A DNA stretch of 64,000 bases from Leptospira bandrabouensis (lineage in GTDB: Bacteria; Spirochaetota; Leptospiria; Leptospirales; Leptospiraceae), in NCBI RefSeq assembly GCF_004770905.1, contig NZ_RQHT01000010.1, positions 202,134 through 266,133 on the forward strand. Direction: 5' to 3'. The translations under genes were made by a program, and so were the position numbers. Positions 1 through 8,372 of the stretch are shown here, piece by piece (within the stretch, counting starts at the first letter, position 1; each line of letters opens with the position of its first letter). Below the pieces are notes generated by a model. It searched no databases, was not told the DNA's origin, and saw only the letters and a program-made list of their open reading frames with translations.

Positions 1-204
1 GAGACTTTGGTAAAAACTTGGGAAAAAGAAATAGATGATCTTACGAACAATTACGGTTTTCCTCTTTTAAAACTAAAGAACGATCCATCTTATACGTGTA
101 ATGCGTTCGCAGATGGAGGTCACGTAGCTAAGGACTGTTATCGAAGTTTGATGCGTTCTATTCTATTGGAATACTTTCGAAAGTACGAGCCGAATCGTTT
201 ATAA
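1..204 (+). CDS. C-terminal fragment of an SGNH/DUF1574-like protein (partial)
   Basis: The reading frame is open at the left edge of the window and stops at 204, so only about 67 C-terminal residues are visible. The tail contains F-A-D-G-G-H-V followed by a short helical end. This resembles the Asp-x-x-His block that closes SGNH-type esterase folds and the DUF1574 proteins common in Leptospira; the protein at 5563 ends with a comparable D-P-H-H-L block. An in-frame TTG at 7 is not a convincing start because the frame continues upstream. Its 3' end overlaps the 3' end of the oppositely oriented metallopeptidase gene by 47 nt. Function (perhaps glycan acylation or deacylation) is inference from a short tail. 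Confidence 0.5.
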   Translation, partial: ETLVKTWEKEIDDLTNNYGFPLLKLKNDPSYTCNAFADGGHVAKDCYRSLMRSILLEYFRKYEPNRL

Positions 205-1684
205 ATTCGATTCCACAAATCGGAGTTGGTCCCGAAGTAGGTGTCTCTTCAATCACCGATTTAAGGGATCTTGGTTTTTTAGGGGCGGATAGAGTGGTTC
301 CTTCCTCACTAGTGGGAAGGTATTTTGCACTCGCATTGAATCCTGAGGGAGAATCTGCCCAAAAAAAGACACCTTTGTTTCCCCCACTTGTTACTCTTCC
401 ATAGTTTTTTCTTGAACTTCCTGGTATGGCAGGAGTCCCCCCAAAGGAAGTCGTATAAAAGTTTGTCGCACCTTGTTTGATGGAGGTACGATTGATTGTT
501 GGTGTCACAGGATTTGTAATGATTCGTTGGAGAGTTGTGCTGTTTGCCAAAAGATAATTTCCAGAAGCCGATGACAAATCGACAGTAGTGGCAGTGGCTC
601 CATCGGCATTTACATATTCTACGGAGGAAAGATTGTTTGTCAGTCCAAAACTCTGTGTAACAAGTAGGGCATAAATTCGAAAAAATACTTCTGAGTTTTG
701 TGAACCGAGTAAGGTAGAGTTAAAATTGGCGGAAGTCCGAAATAAACTCATTAAACTTCCAGTAGAATTGGCCCGAATCCCTCCCGAACCAACGACTGAG
801 TTGCGAAAGAAAGTTTGTCTTTCGGCTTCTGTAGTTCCAGAACTATCATATAAATAACGCATGAACACATAAGCAAAAGAATACTGTTTTAATACATTAG
901 AACTGTTATTATCCCAATCCAGTAGAGAAACTCCATTGATTCCATCACTACACCTTGAATCAGTTACACCGGAATAACAATCCAAACGACTGGTTTGAGG
1001 TCCATAACCTGCGATGTCACTAGCCACTTCACTTGTTCCTTCATTGATCCATATTTCATCGGTTTGGTTGACTGCACGCATCCTTGGATATCGTAACAAG
1101 TGTTGGAATTCATGGGCAGCCGTAGAAGCAAAAGCATTTGGATCTCTGCTAAGAGCTGCAATTAATTCTTTTCCATCTAAATATAGTACTTCTGCATAAT
1201 TAGATCGAATGGGAGAAAAAAAATTGTCAGGGAAAAAATTTACAGGATCATAATATCCAGCCACATAAGCACTGTTTGCTGTGGCCCCATCCTTAATGTC
1301 CATAACAAGGATTTTTACTTTGCCATCCCCGTCCACATCACTCGGTGTTCCAAATGTTGTTATGAGTTTTGGATAAGTGATTGTATCAAAATCTTTTGCA
1401 AATTTCGCTAAATCATAGTTAACGGATAAAGATCTTTCTTTATATACGACTACATTACTTCCTTCGCCTACCATTTCGACTGGAATGCAGACACTGTTTT
1501 GCGAAACTAAATCCCTGGCCCAAAGATCGGGACCTGTAAAACAACTTCCTCCGAGTAGTGAATACAATCCAACTAATAGAATGAGATCGTCATTTTTTTC
1601 TTTTTCGGAATTTAGCAGATTGCAATTAAAAGTGAATGATGTTATGAAAATGAGAGGGATAAGGACAAATTGTTTTAAATGCAT
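158..1684 (-). CDS. M30-like zinc metallopeptidase lipoprotein
   Basis: Predicted lipoprotein of 508 residues. A signal peptide ends in the lipobox T-F-N-C, with Cys21 as lipid anchor. The centre carries a zinc-protease motif H191-E-F-Q-H195, and W-I-N-E-G (Glu215) about 20 residues later supplies the likely third zinc ligand. HEFQH plus a downstream N-E-G is typical of the M30 (hyicolysin) group, which is frequent among Leptospira exported proteins. I chose the ATG at 1684 because the signal peptide begins there; a TTG at 1735 would add a charged, unlikely N-terminus. The start codon directly abuts that of the rightward gene at 1679. The gene overlaps the fragment at the window edge at its 3' end. 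Likely a surface or periplasmic protease; substrate unknown. Confidence 0.75.
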   Translation of the reverse strand: MHLKQFVLIPLIFITSFTFNCNLLNSEKEKNDDLILLVGLYSLLGGSCFTGPDLWARDLVSQNSVCIPVEMVGEGSNVVVYKERSLSVNYDLAKFAKDFDTITYPKLITTFGTPSDVDGDGKVKILVMDIKDGATANSAYVAGYYDPVNFFPDNFFSPIRSNYAEVLYLDGKELIAALSRDPNAFASTAAHEFQHLLRYPRMRAVNQTDEIWINEGTSEVASDIAGYGPQTSRLDCYSGVTDSRCSDGINGVSLLDWDNNSSNVLKQYSFAYVFMRYLYDSSGTTEAERQTFFRNSVVGSGGIRANSTGSLMSLFRTSANFNSTLLGSQNSEVFFRIYALLVTQSFGLTNNLSSVEYVNADGATATTVDLSSASGNYLLANSTTLQRIITNPVTPTINRTSIKQGATNFYTTSFGGTPAIPGSSRKNYGRVTSGGNKGVFFWADSPSGFNASAKYLPTSEEGTTLSAPKKPRSLKSVIEETPTSGPTPICGIEFINDSARTFESIPIE

Positions 1685-2326
1685 AAATTTCTGAAATTGA
1701 GTTTTCTTATCCTTACATTCTTTTTGACGATTCAAAACCAGGCAAAGTCGTTGGATGGATTGTATTTTTCAGAGCGACTGCCAACAGAGAATGGTTACCT
1801 AATACTAGGGATAGAAATTTTTACAGAAAAGGGAAAGTCTTTTTATAACGCACAGGAACTTCGCTTTCAAAATTCCCGTGGTTTTGAAGAGGTTTTATTT
1901 GTGGGAAAAATTACTGAGGAAGGGAATGAAATCCTTCTTGTTCCAGAAGCCTGCCAAATCCGAGCCACAGAGACTTGGGGTAAAAAAATGGCCCTGCTAC
2001 GTCGATTTGATTGTGATCATATAGAATTACGATTGGACCTTTTGCCTTCTGGAAAATTCGTCCTTTCCGAATCCTTACTTGGAACCAAAAAAGAGGTGGT
2101 TTTGCCCTTTGTTTTGGACCACTCTGTGGGAAATCCTGTGGCAGTTCGATTTGAGGCAGGTGGGATGACAACAGAAGGCATTTGGGGCTTTCATTTGAAC
2201 GGACTTGGGGGAAAGAACCCAGGCTGGACCTGGAATCCTTCCAAGCGAACCTGGGAACCATTCCAAGGATACAAAACAGGGGAAGGATTGGAATTCTACC
2301 GTTGGAAACGAACCTTTTCTAATTGA
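1679..2326 (+). CDS. secreted protein of unknown function
   Basis: 215 residues starting with a clear signal peptide (basic start, hydrophobic stretch to about residue 20, likely cleavage after N-Q-A-K). The mature part is beta-rich with aromatic residues near the C-terminus (G-W-T-W-N-P, W-E-P-F). No enzyme motif or known domain was recognised. Its ATG shares the palindrome ATGCAT with the start of the divergent metallopeptidase gene, so there is no intergenic space on the 5' side. An A/G-rich stretch around 1655-1668, inside the opposing gene, could serve for ribosome binding. The glycan genes follow 34 nt downstream on the same strand. Unrecognised. Confidence 0.65.
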   Translation: MHKFLKLSFLILTFFLTIQNQAKSLDGLYFSERLPTENGYLILGIEIFTEKGKSFYNAQELRFQNSRGFEEVLFVGKITEEGNEILLVPEACQIRATETWGKKMALLRRFDCDHIELRLDLLPSGKFVLSESLLGTKKEVVLPFVLDHSVGNPVAVRFEAGGMTTEGIWGFHLNGLGGKNPGWTWNPSKRTWEPFQGYKTGEGLEFYRWKRTFSN

Positions 2327-2360
2327 CCCACTGGTCCGTTTCAGGGACTTTCCTTTTACA

Positions 2361-3836
2361 TTGAAAAAGATCAGAATTGGGGTCATTGCGGCTGCCGGAA
2401 AAGGAACCCGAGCATTTCCCCGAACCAGTTTCATTCCAAAACCACTCTTCGTCATCGAAGGTAAATCCATCCTCCACCGCAATGTGGAACTTATGGTCAA
2501 AACCTTTGGGATTGAAAAAGTCTATGTTCTCGTAGGCCATCTTAAAGAACAAATCATCGCAGAAATTGATCATATTCGTTTGGCACTTCCCAAAGTTGTG
2601 ATTGAACCAGTCAATTGGACAGAGAAAGGATTGGCATCTGATGTGGCCAGTCTTGAAAAGACCATCCATGAACCTTTTTTAACCATTCTCGGTGATGAAT
2701 TTTATTACCGAACTGATCATGAAATCTTTTTAAAAGTTTTAAAAAAACACCCACAAATGGCAGCCTCCATCGGTGTTGTGAAAACTTCCTTACTTTCCAG
2801 AATTCGTAAAAACTATTCAGTTGTATTAGAGAATGATAAAATTCTAAATTTGGTTGAAAAACCAGAAAACCCACCCAATGAACTTTTGGGTTTGGGCAGT
2901 TATTTTTTTACACCAGAGTATTTTGAGTTTTTTAAAAAAACGCCAGTATCTTCCAAATCAGGTGTGATAGAGATAACGGATGTTATCGATAAGATGGCAA
3001 AGGAGTCCAAGGGGGGAGTGTATGCAACCAAGCTCAGTTGCGATTACTTCAACATCAACTCCATGCAGGATTATTACCATGCTGTTTATGAAGTAAGAAA
3101 TGATTTATTTCATAAATTTAAAACCAGTTTGGTAATCCCCACAAATAACAATGAAAGATCAATCACAGATGTGATTGTTGATTTCAAAGATAAATTTAAT
3201 GAAATCATTGTTATCGATAACGAATCTACTGACGAAACTCTGACGCTTAGTAAAAAAGAAAAGGTAAAAACCTATACCTTCCCTGGTGATGGAGATCCTA
3301 CAAGGCTTGGAGAACAAGTGAGAAGGGGAATTGAATACGCAACAGGTGATATCATCGTAGTCGTTTCTCCCGATGGTTCCTTTCGCTCCAAAGATTTTCC
3401 AAAACTACTCGAATACATGAAAGATTCGGATATGGTAATTGGAACTCGCACCACAAGACAGATGATCGAACAAGGTTCTAACTTAAAACCTTTGTATCGT
3501 TTGGTGAACTTACTTATGGGTAAGTTGGTAGAAGTATTTTGGTGGGGACAAGAACCAAGATTTACCGATGTGGATTGTCAGTTTTTTTCTGTTTGGCGAG
3601 AGTCTTATGAACGAGTTAAACCCCAACTTGTTGTAGAAGACCGTAAGTTCATTGTAGAACTTATGATTGATATAGTAAGGTCTCATATGCGTTGTATTGA
3701 AATCCCTGTATCTTATTTCAAACCTGTGGGCCAGGTGGAATACAGATTACGTGATATGATTTCTGATTCTATCCACATATTGAAATTAATTTTATCTAAA
3801 AAGTTTTACCTAGGAGAAGATCGCGATGGCGAATAA
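2361..3836 (+). CDS. sugar nucleotidyltransferase fused to a family 2 glycosyltransferase
   Basis: 491 residues from the TTG at 2361; the frame is open further upstream, but similarity begins exactly here. Residues about 1-240 are a nucleotidyltransferase: A-A-G-K-G-T-R is the nucleotide-binding signature, followed by P-K-P-L, and L-G-D-E carries the metal-binding Asp. Residues about 250-480 form a second GT-A fold of the dolichol-phosphate mannosyltransferase type (L-V-I-P-T-N-N-N-E-R-S, then V-I-D-N-E-S-T-D-E). One polypeptide could thus make an activated sugar and transfer a sugar, probably to a lipid carrier. It overlaps the following epimerase gene by 11 nt, indicating translational coupling. 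The sugar is unknown. The weak start (TTG, distant AGGGA) is the least certain part. Confidence 0.8.
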   Translation: MKKIRIGVIAAAGKGTRAFPRTSFIPKPLFVIEGKSILHRNVELMVKTFGIEKVYVLVGHLKEQIIAEIDHIRLALPKVVIEPVNWTEKGLASDVASLEKTIHEPFLTILGDEFYYRTDHEIFLKVLKKHPQMAASIGVVKTSLLSRIRKNYSVVLENDKILNLVEKPENPPNELLGLGSYFFTPEYFEFFKKTPVSSKSGVIEITDVIDKMAKESKGGVYATKLSCDYFNINSMQDYYHAVYEVRNDLFHKFKTSLVIPTNNNERSITDVIVDFKDKFNEIIVIDNESTDETLTLSKKEKVKTYTFPGDGDPTRLGEQVRRGIEYATGDIIVVVSPDGSFRSKDFPKLLEYMKDSDMVIGTRTTRQMIEQGSNLKPLYRLVNLLMGKLVEVFWWGQEPRFTDVDCQFFSVWRESYERVKPQLVVEDRKFIVELMIDIVRSHMRCIEIPVSYFKPVGQVEYRLRDMISDSIHILKLILSKKFYLGEDRDGE

Positions 3837-4866
3837 AGTATTGGTAACAGGCGGATGCGGATTTTTAGGATCCCATGTTTGTGAATTATTTCGTAAAGAA
3901 GGTTGGGATGTTGTTAGTTTTGACAACATGACAAAATATGAATTAAAACGTACTGGTTATGGAAGTGATGCCACTCGTGATTATAACTGGAATTATTTAA
4001 AATCACTTGGTGTCACAATGGTAAAAGGTGACATTCGAAACCTAGAACATTTGATGGATCGTTCTGTTGATTGTGATTATATCATTCATACAGCGGCACA
4101 ACCTGCAATGACTATTTCTTGGGAAGATCCGGAGCTCGATTTTTCAACCAACGTGATTGGTACTTTTAACGTAATGGAAGCAGCAAGGAAACATAAAATC
4201 CCGGTAGTAAATACTTCCTCCATTCACGTTTACGGAAACTCAATTAATGATAGTTTGACGGAAGGAAAAACATCATACGAAAGAAATCCAGTGGAAATCT
4301 CCGTGGCACAACCAACAATGGTGGGTCAAATTTCTCCTCTACATGCTTCGAAAATGAGTGCGGAACACTATGTCCGTTCTTACACGGATATGTATGGTGT
4401 AAAGGCAGCTAGTTTTCGTTTTACGGGAATTTACGGTGAACGTCAGTTTGGTGGTGAAGATCATGGTTGGGTTGCAAACTTTGCGATTCGTTCGGTTTTT
4501 GGATTACCACTCCGTATTTTTGGAACGGGAAAACAAACTCGCGATATTTTGCATGCCGAAGATGGTGCAAAATCTTATTTAGAATTCTTTAAGAATCCTA
4601 TCCCTGGTGTTTATAATATTGGTGGTGCTAGCCCTCATAAAATTTCGCTTTTGGAATGTATAGGTCTCATTGGTGAAATTCTCGGTAAAAAACAAGAGAT
4701 TCTTTTTGAAGTAGAAAGACCAGGTGACATGCGTTATTTTATTTGCGACATCACGGAAGCAAAAAAATTCGGTTTTAATCCTAAAATTCTTCCTAAAGAA
4801 GGAGTCACTAGACTTCTCAAATGGATTGAAGCGAACAAAGACGTATTCAATATCTCTGGGAAGTAG
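3826..4866 (+). CDS. NAD-dependent epimerase/dehydratase, extended SDR, with atypical active site
   Basis: 346 residues. The N-terminal Rossmann motif V-T-G-G-C-G-F-L-G-S-H binds NAD(P), and N-T-S-S-I-H-V-Y-G supplies the usual active-site Ser region, so the fold is that of UDP-glucose 4-epimerase or CDP-tyvelose epimerase relatives. The catalytic Tyr-x-x-x-Lys motif reads L172-H-A-S-K176: Lys is kept but Tyr is Leu. The gene lies between two glycosyltransferases and overlaps the upstream gene by 11 nt, so it should modify a nucleotide sugar for the same glycan. It may use another acid/base (His173 is adjacent) or have lost activity. Family certain, exact reaction unknown. Confidence 0.85.
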   Translation: MANKVLVTGGCGFLGSHVCELFRKEGWDVVSFDNMTKYELKRTGYGSDATRDYNWNYLKSLGVTMVKGDIRNLEHLMDRSVDCDYIIHTAAQPAMTISWEDPELDFSTNVIGTFNVMEAARKHKIPVVNTSSIHVYGNSINDSLTEGKTSYERNPVEISVAQPTMVGQISPLHASKMSAEHYVRSYTDMYGVKAASFRFTGIYGERQFGGEDHGWVANFAIRSVFGLPLRIFGTGKQTRDILHAEDGAKSYLEFFKNPIPGVYNIGGASPHKISLLECIGLIGEILGKKQEILFEVERPGDMRYFICDITEAKKFGFNPKILPKEGVTRLLKWIEANKDVFNISGK

Positions 4867-4867
4867 A

Positions 4868-5590
4868 ATGTCTAATAAAACACTGGTTGTCATCCCTGCT
4901 TACAATGAAGCCGCAACAATTGAAGAGGTGGTACGGGGTGCCATTGTTTATGCAGATGTTTCTGTAACAGATGATGCCAGTAAAGATGCCACACCAACCA
5001 TTTTGGCCAATCTTCAGAAAGAGTTTGGCCAAAGGCTTCATGTGATTCGGCATGAAAAAAACACTCATATCCCCAAAGGAATTCAAGACGGCATGAAGTA
5101 TGCGGTGGAAAAGGGATACGATTGGGTGATTACGATGGATGCGGGACTTTCGCATGATGCTGGTTATTTGAAGGAATTTCAATCTTTCCCTGAATGTGAT
5201 TTAGTTATTGGTTCCAGGACATCCACTGTAAACGTACCGTTGTATCGTAAGTTTATTTCCTGGCTTGCTGCCAAGGTTATGAACTATTGTTTGTCCAAAG
5301 GAATATTTAATCTTTTTGGTGCCAATTTACGAGACTGCACAAGTGGTTACAGAAGGTATTCGAAACCGATGGTACAAAAAATTGCAACGTATCCATTAGA
5401 GTCTGTGGCATTTGATTTTCATATGGAAGCTCTCTCGATTGTGGCAAATCATGATGGAACTATCAAAGAACTTCCAATCCGGTATATTTTTTCCAATAGC
5501 AGCTTTAACCGTAAGGTATTGAAACTGGCAATTCAATTTGCGAAAAAACTTTTGTTACGAAAATGGAAACTGATCCCACAATATCCGTAA
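4868..5590 (+). CDS. family 2 glycosyltransferase (polyprenyl-phosphate sugar transferase type)
   Basis: 240 residues from the ATG at 4868, one base after the stop of the epimerase. The start V-V-I-P-A-Y-N-E-A is the classical GT2 opening, T-D-D-A-S-K-D-A-T marks the nucleotide-binding loop, and T-M-D-A-G takes the place of the DXD metal site. A D-C-T-S-G-Y-R-R block, common in dolichol-phosphate mannosyltransferase-like enzymes, follows. There are no C-terminal membrane helices, so it is probably a cytoplasmic or peripheral enzyme making a lipid-linked sugar that the polytopic protein at 7146 could use. The next gene overlaps it by 28 nt, supporting one operon. Confidence 0.85.
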   Translation: MSNKTLVVIPAYNEAATIEEVVRGAIVYADVSVTDDASKDATPTILANLQKEFGQRLHVIRHEKNTHIPKGIQDGMKYAVEKGYDWVITMDAGLSHDAGYLKEFQSFPECDLVIGSRTSTVNVPLYRKFISWLAAKVMNYCLSKGIFNLFGANLRDCTSGYRRYSKPMVQKIATYPLESVAFDFHMEALSIVANHDGTIKELPIRYIFSNSSFNRKVLKLAIQFAKKLLLRKWKLIPQYP

Positions 5591-7131
5591 ACAAATCCCG
5601 TTTCAGTTTGAAATGGAAAGTTTTTGTCATCACCTGTAGTTTATTAGGTGCTATCTTTTTATTGGATCGAGTTTTCTTTTTTGAACTTTATTTTTTGTTC
5701 CCCAATGAGACGGAATGGGATTCTTCTCCTTGGTACAACTTTATTCATAAAACCAAAGAATTACAATCTTCAAAAGATAAACATAGAACGATCATCACCG
5801 GAAGTTCCGTTGCCTTATATTCTGTTTTGCCAGATGAATTAAACGAAAAGTACAATTCAAATACAAAGTTTTCCTTTTTTTCTCATGTGGCGATGGCTCC
5901 CACAGATCTTTTTTATTACAAAGAAAATCTTTTGGCATCAAACCCCGATTTGGTGGTTTACCTTCATAATTTTGCTGATTTGCAGTGGGAATACTTAGAA
6001 GCCAAAGACGGTAAATTTTCATTTGATGAAACAAAATGGGTTCGTGAATTTGGGGATCGTTATCCTGCAAAAACAATTTATCCAACTGCCTATTTAAAAG
6101 ATTTTTGGAAGGAATTACCTAGAAAAACCATTTCCAAACTTGCAACAAAATCCCTTTTTTATGTGAGCCGGTTTAGAGTTTTCTTTTTGGATCCTATTGA
6201 AGTTTATATTGATAATCATTTCCGAAGTGGAAGAAAGTATCATTTATACCAAGGGGAAAAACCAAGGGAAGGAATTTGGTCTAAGGGATGGACAAAGGAG
6301 ACAGCAACACTTGTTTGTTCGGAAAAAAAATCCAAAGAATCTATTTTCACACAAAAACCAAATACAAAATTAAAATTTAGTTTTTACTTTGATCAAGATT
6401 CGCTAACTCGCAAACAGCCTATTTTGGAATTGGAAAAAACTTTTAATCGCTCAGGATGGAATGATTTAATTTGGAATGATTTGATCGATCCAACGCAAAA
6501 TTGGTCTGTGGTAAAAATCCAAGTACTGTCAGAATTACCTTCTGCAAAAGAAGTAAATCTCATTCGGTATGGAAAAGATGAATCTGTTGGGATTCGTTTA
6601 TCTCATTTTTTTTGTAAAACTTCGGATGTAAAAAATCGATCTTACTCACGTGGAAGTTATTGGGATGACACTCGTTTGGTGACAATGACAACCGAAGATT
6701 TTACTGAGGATTATTATGAACGAATGATCCGAGATTCCGGTTCGCGAAACGAACTTTGGAGATTACATTTTGTTCGCGAAGCTAAAAAAAATGTAAATTC
6801 AGTCACCTTTGAATCTTGGTTGGAGTTTAATCGCATTCTTCAGATTTCTGATTATTTTTATCAAAACAAAATCCCATTTGTACTGATCCTTAGTCCCGAG
6901 AATCCAATAGAATTTGATTTTTATAAAAATTCGAAGTGGAGAAAGGATTGGATTTCTAATTTAAAAAAACATTTAGAAAGTAGGGGCCAGACTTTGATCG
7001 ACCATACGGAAGCAGTAAGTGATGTTCGGTATTTTTTTGATCCGCACCATTTAACATACGAAGGTGCTCATTTTTATAATTCAATTTTTTCTAAATCTTT
7101 AGAACCCTCAATTTCTCAACTACATCCTTAA
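5563..7131 (+). CDS. membrane-anchored SGNH-like (DUF1574-type) protein
   Basis: 522 residues with one N-terminal membrane helix (about residues 15-35) and a large extracytoplasmic part. I-I-T-G-S-S-V-A-L-Y near residue 75 resembles the SGNH block I Gly-x-Ser, and D-P-H-H-L near the C-terminus resembles the block V Asp-x-x-His pair. This is the arrangement of DUF1574 and AlgJ/AlgX-like proteins associated with acetylation of exported polysaccharides. The middle (residues about 210-360) is a beta-rich insert of unknown role. It begins 28 nt inside the upstream glycosyltransferase gene. Acyl transfer to the glycan is a reasonable guess, not shown. Confidence 0.6.
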   Translation: METDPTISVNKSRFSLKWKVFVITCSLLGAIFLLDRVFFFELYFLFPNETEWDSSPWYNFIHKTKELQSSKDKHRTIITGSSVALYSVLPDELNEKYNSNTKFSFFSHVAMAPTDLFYYKENLLASNPDLVVYLHNFADLQWEYLEAKDGKFSFDETKWVREFGDRYPAKTIYPTAYLKDFWKELPRKTISKLATKSLFYVSRFRVFFLDPIEVYIDNHFRSGRKYHLYQGEKPREGIWSKGWTKETATLVCSEKKSKESIFTQKPNTKLKFSFYFDQDSLTRKQPILELEKTFNRSGWNDLIWNDLIDPTQNWSVVKIQVLSELPSAKEVNLIRYGKDESVGIRLSHFFCKTSDVKNRSYSRGSYWDDTRLVTMTTEDFTEDYYERMIRDSGSRNELWRLHFVREAKKNVNSVTFESWLEFNRILQISDYFYQNKIPFVLILSPENPIEFDFYKNSKWRKDWISNLKKHLESRGQTLIDHTEAVSDVRYFFDPHHLTYEGAHFYNSIFSKSLEPSISQLHP

Positions 7132-7145
7132 TTTGGAGTCAATTT

Positions 7146-8360
7146 ATGATTTTAAAACATTTATCCCCAATTTTTTTATTTTTCAATTCGAAACAATGGT
7201 TAACGGTTTTTTCTTTTTTTCTGGTTTGGGGAATTGCCACTTTAGGTTATTGGAAAAAATATGAATGGAACCCGAGTTCTATGGTGAACTTCGGATACGA
7301 GTTTGCCTTGCAAAACCAAAAAGAAACTCCAGAGAAAGCTGTTTTATTTAAAGGAGAAGAAGGAGATTTAGGTGCGGGTTATGATGGCCAGATTTTTTAT
7401 TATTTTTCGAGGCCCCTTTCTGAGTTTAATTTAAATTGGCCAAAAGGTTTTGATGAATCGTACAGGGCCCCAAGAATCGGCTATCCTTTGTTAGTTGCAA
7501 TTTTTGGTTTTTTTGGAAAAACATCCGCCATTTTTGGTATGTATTTCTGGAATATTTCTCTTACTTTAGTTTCCTATTTTTATTTACGTAAACTGCTAAA
7601 TGCAGATACAAAACCCTATGCGATTTTATATCTGTTAAGTCCTTTTGCTTTAGGAAGTTATTATGTACTAGTAAGTGATTCTGTGATGGTTTCTATCTTA
7701 ATCATCGCTTATTACTATTATGTAAAAGAAAATTATATCCCTTTTATTCTCTTTTCTAGTTTGGCAATCTTAACCAAAGAACCAGCCTTGTTTTTGTTAT
7801 TTCCTTTGGGCCTTGCCGCATTGTTTCGTAAAGATTGGAAACGAATGGCTGTAGTCGGATCAGTTCTTTTGATCCCGGTTTGTTGGCATTTGTACTTGGC
7901 ATATCGTTTCCCAAATTGGAGACCCGGTAGACTTACCGATTTTATTTTGCCATTGGAAGGTTTGATTTCCTATATGGAGTCAATTTGGAGGTTGTTAGGT
8001 AGCGGGTCTCATTGGAAAGATCTCGCGCGTTTATTATCCAGATTCCCGTTAGTTATATTATTTTTTTTGGGATTGTTTTTACCATTTACAGGACAAATTC
8101 GAAAAGGTTGGGAATTCCGAATTTCATTTTTGTTTATCATGTTTATGGTGGGAACCGCCGGGTATTATCATTTTTGGTCTGTATATGAAAATGTATCGCG
8201 TATGTTTACCTTGTCGATTCCCGTTTTACTATTGTTACTCAATGAAGATAGAACCATTCGAAAACAAGAATATTTTTTAATGACTCTTTTGATTTTAGTT
8301 TTGTTTCTAATAAAAGTATTACTGATTTCTAGACAGTTAAATTACCAAGTTGGATTCTAA
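7146..8360 (+). CDS. polytopic membrane protein, possible GT-C type glycosyltransferase
   Basis: 404 residues with about nine or ten hydrophobic helices. The first extracytoplasmic loop carries D-L-G-A-G-Y-D-G-Q, an acidic loop similar in placement to those of GT-C enzymes that use polyprenyl-phosphate sugars. A GGAG ribosome-binding site lies 8 nt before the ATG. It follows the DUF1574 gene by 14 nt and ends the rightward glycan operon, overlapping the convergent gene by 4 nt. No specific family was recognised. Given its neighbours, transfer of a lipid-linked sugar on the outer face of the inner membrane is the likeliest role. Confidence 0.5.
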   Translation: MILKHLSPIFLFFNSKQWLTVFSFFLVWGIATLGYWKKYEWNPSSMVNFGYEFALQNQKETPEKAVLFKGEEGDLGAGYDGQIFYYFSRPLSEFNLNWPKGFDESYRAPRIGYPLLVAIFGFFGKTSAIFGMYFWNISLTLVSYFYLRKLLNADTKPYAILYLLSPFALGSYYVLVSDSVMVSILIIAYYYYVKENYIPFILFSSLAILTKEPALFLLFPLGLAALFRKDWKRMAVVGSVLLIPVCWHLYLAYRFPNWRPGRLTDFILPLEGLISYMESIWRLLGSGSHWKDLARLLSRFPLVILFFLGLFLPFTGQIRKGWEFRISFLFIMFMVGTAGYYHFWSVYENVSRMFTLSIPVLLLLLNEDRTIRKQEYFLMTLLILVLFLIKVLLISRQLNYQVGF

Positions 8361-8372
8361 AAATTAGAATCC
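8352..8372. terminator. inverted repeat spanning two convergent stop codons
   Basis: A perfect 8-bp stem (GGATTCTA at 8352-8359, TAGAATCC at 8365-8372) with a 5-nt loop contains the stop codons of both convergent genes. There is no strong T-run on either side, so it may act as a weak bidirectional terminator or protect transcript 3' ends. Confidence 0.4.
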
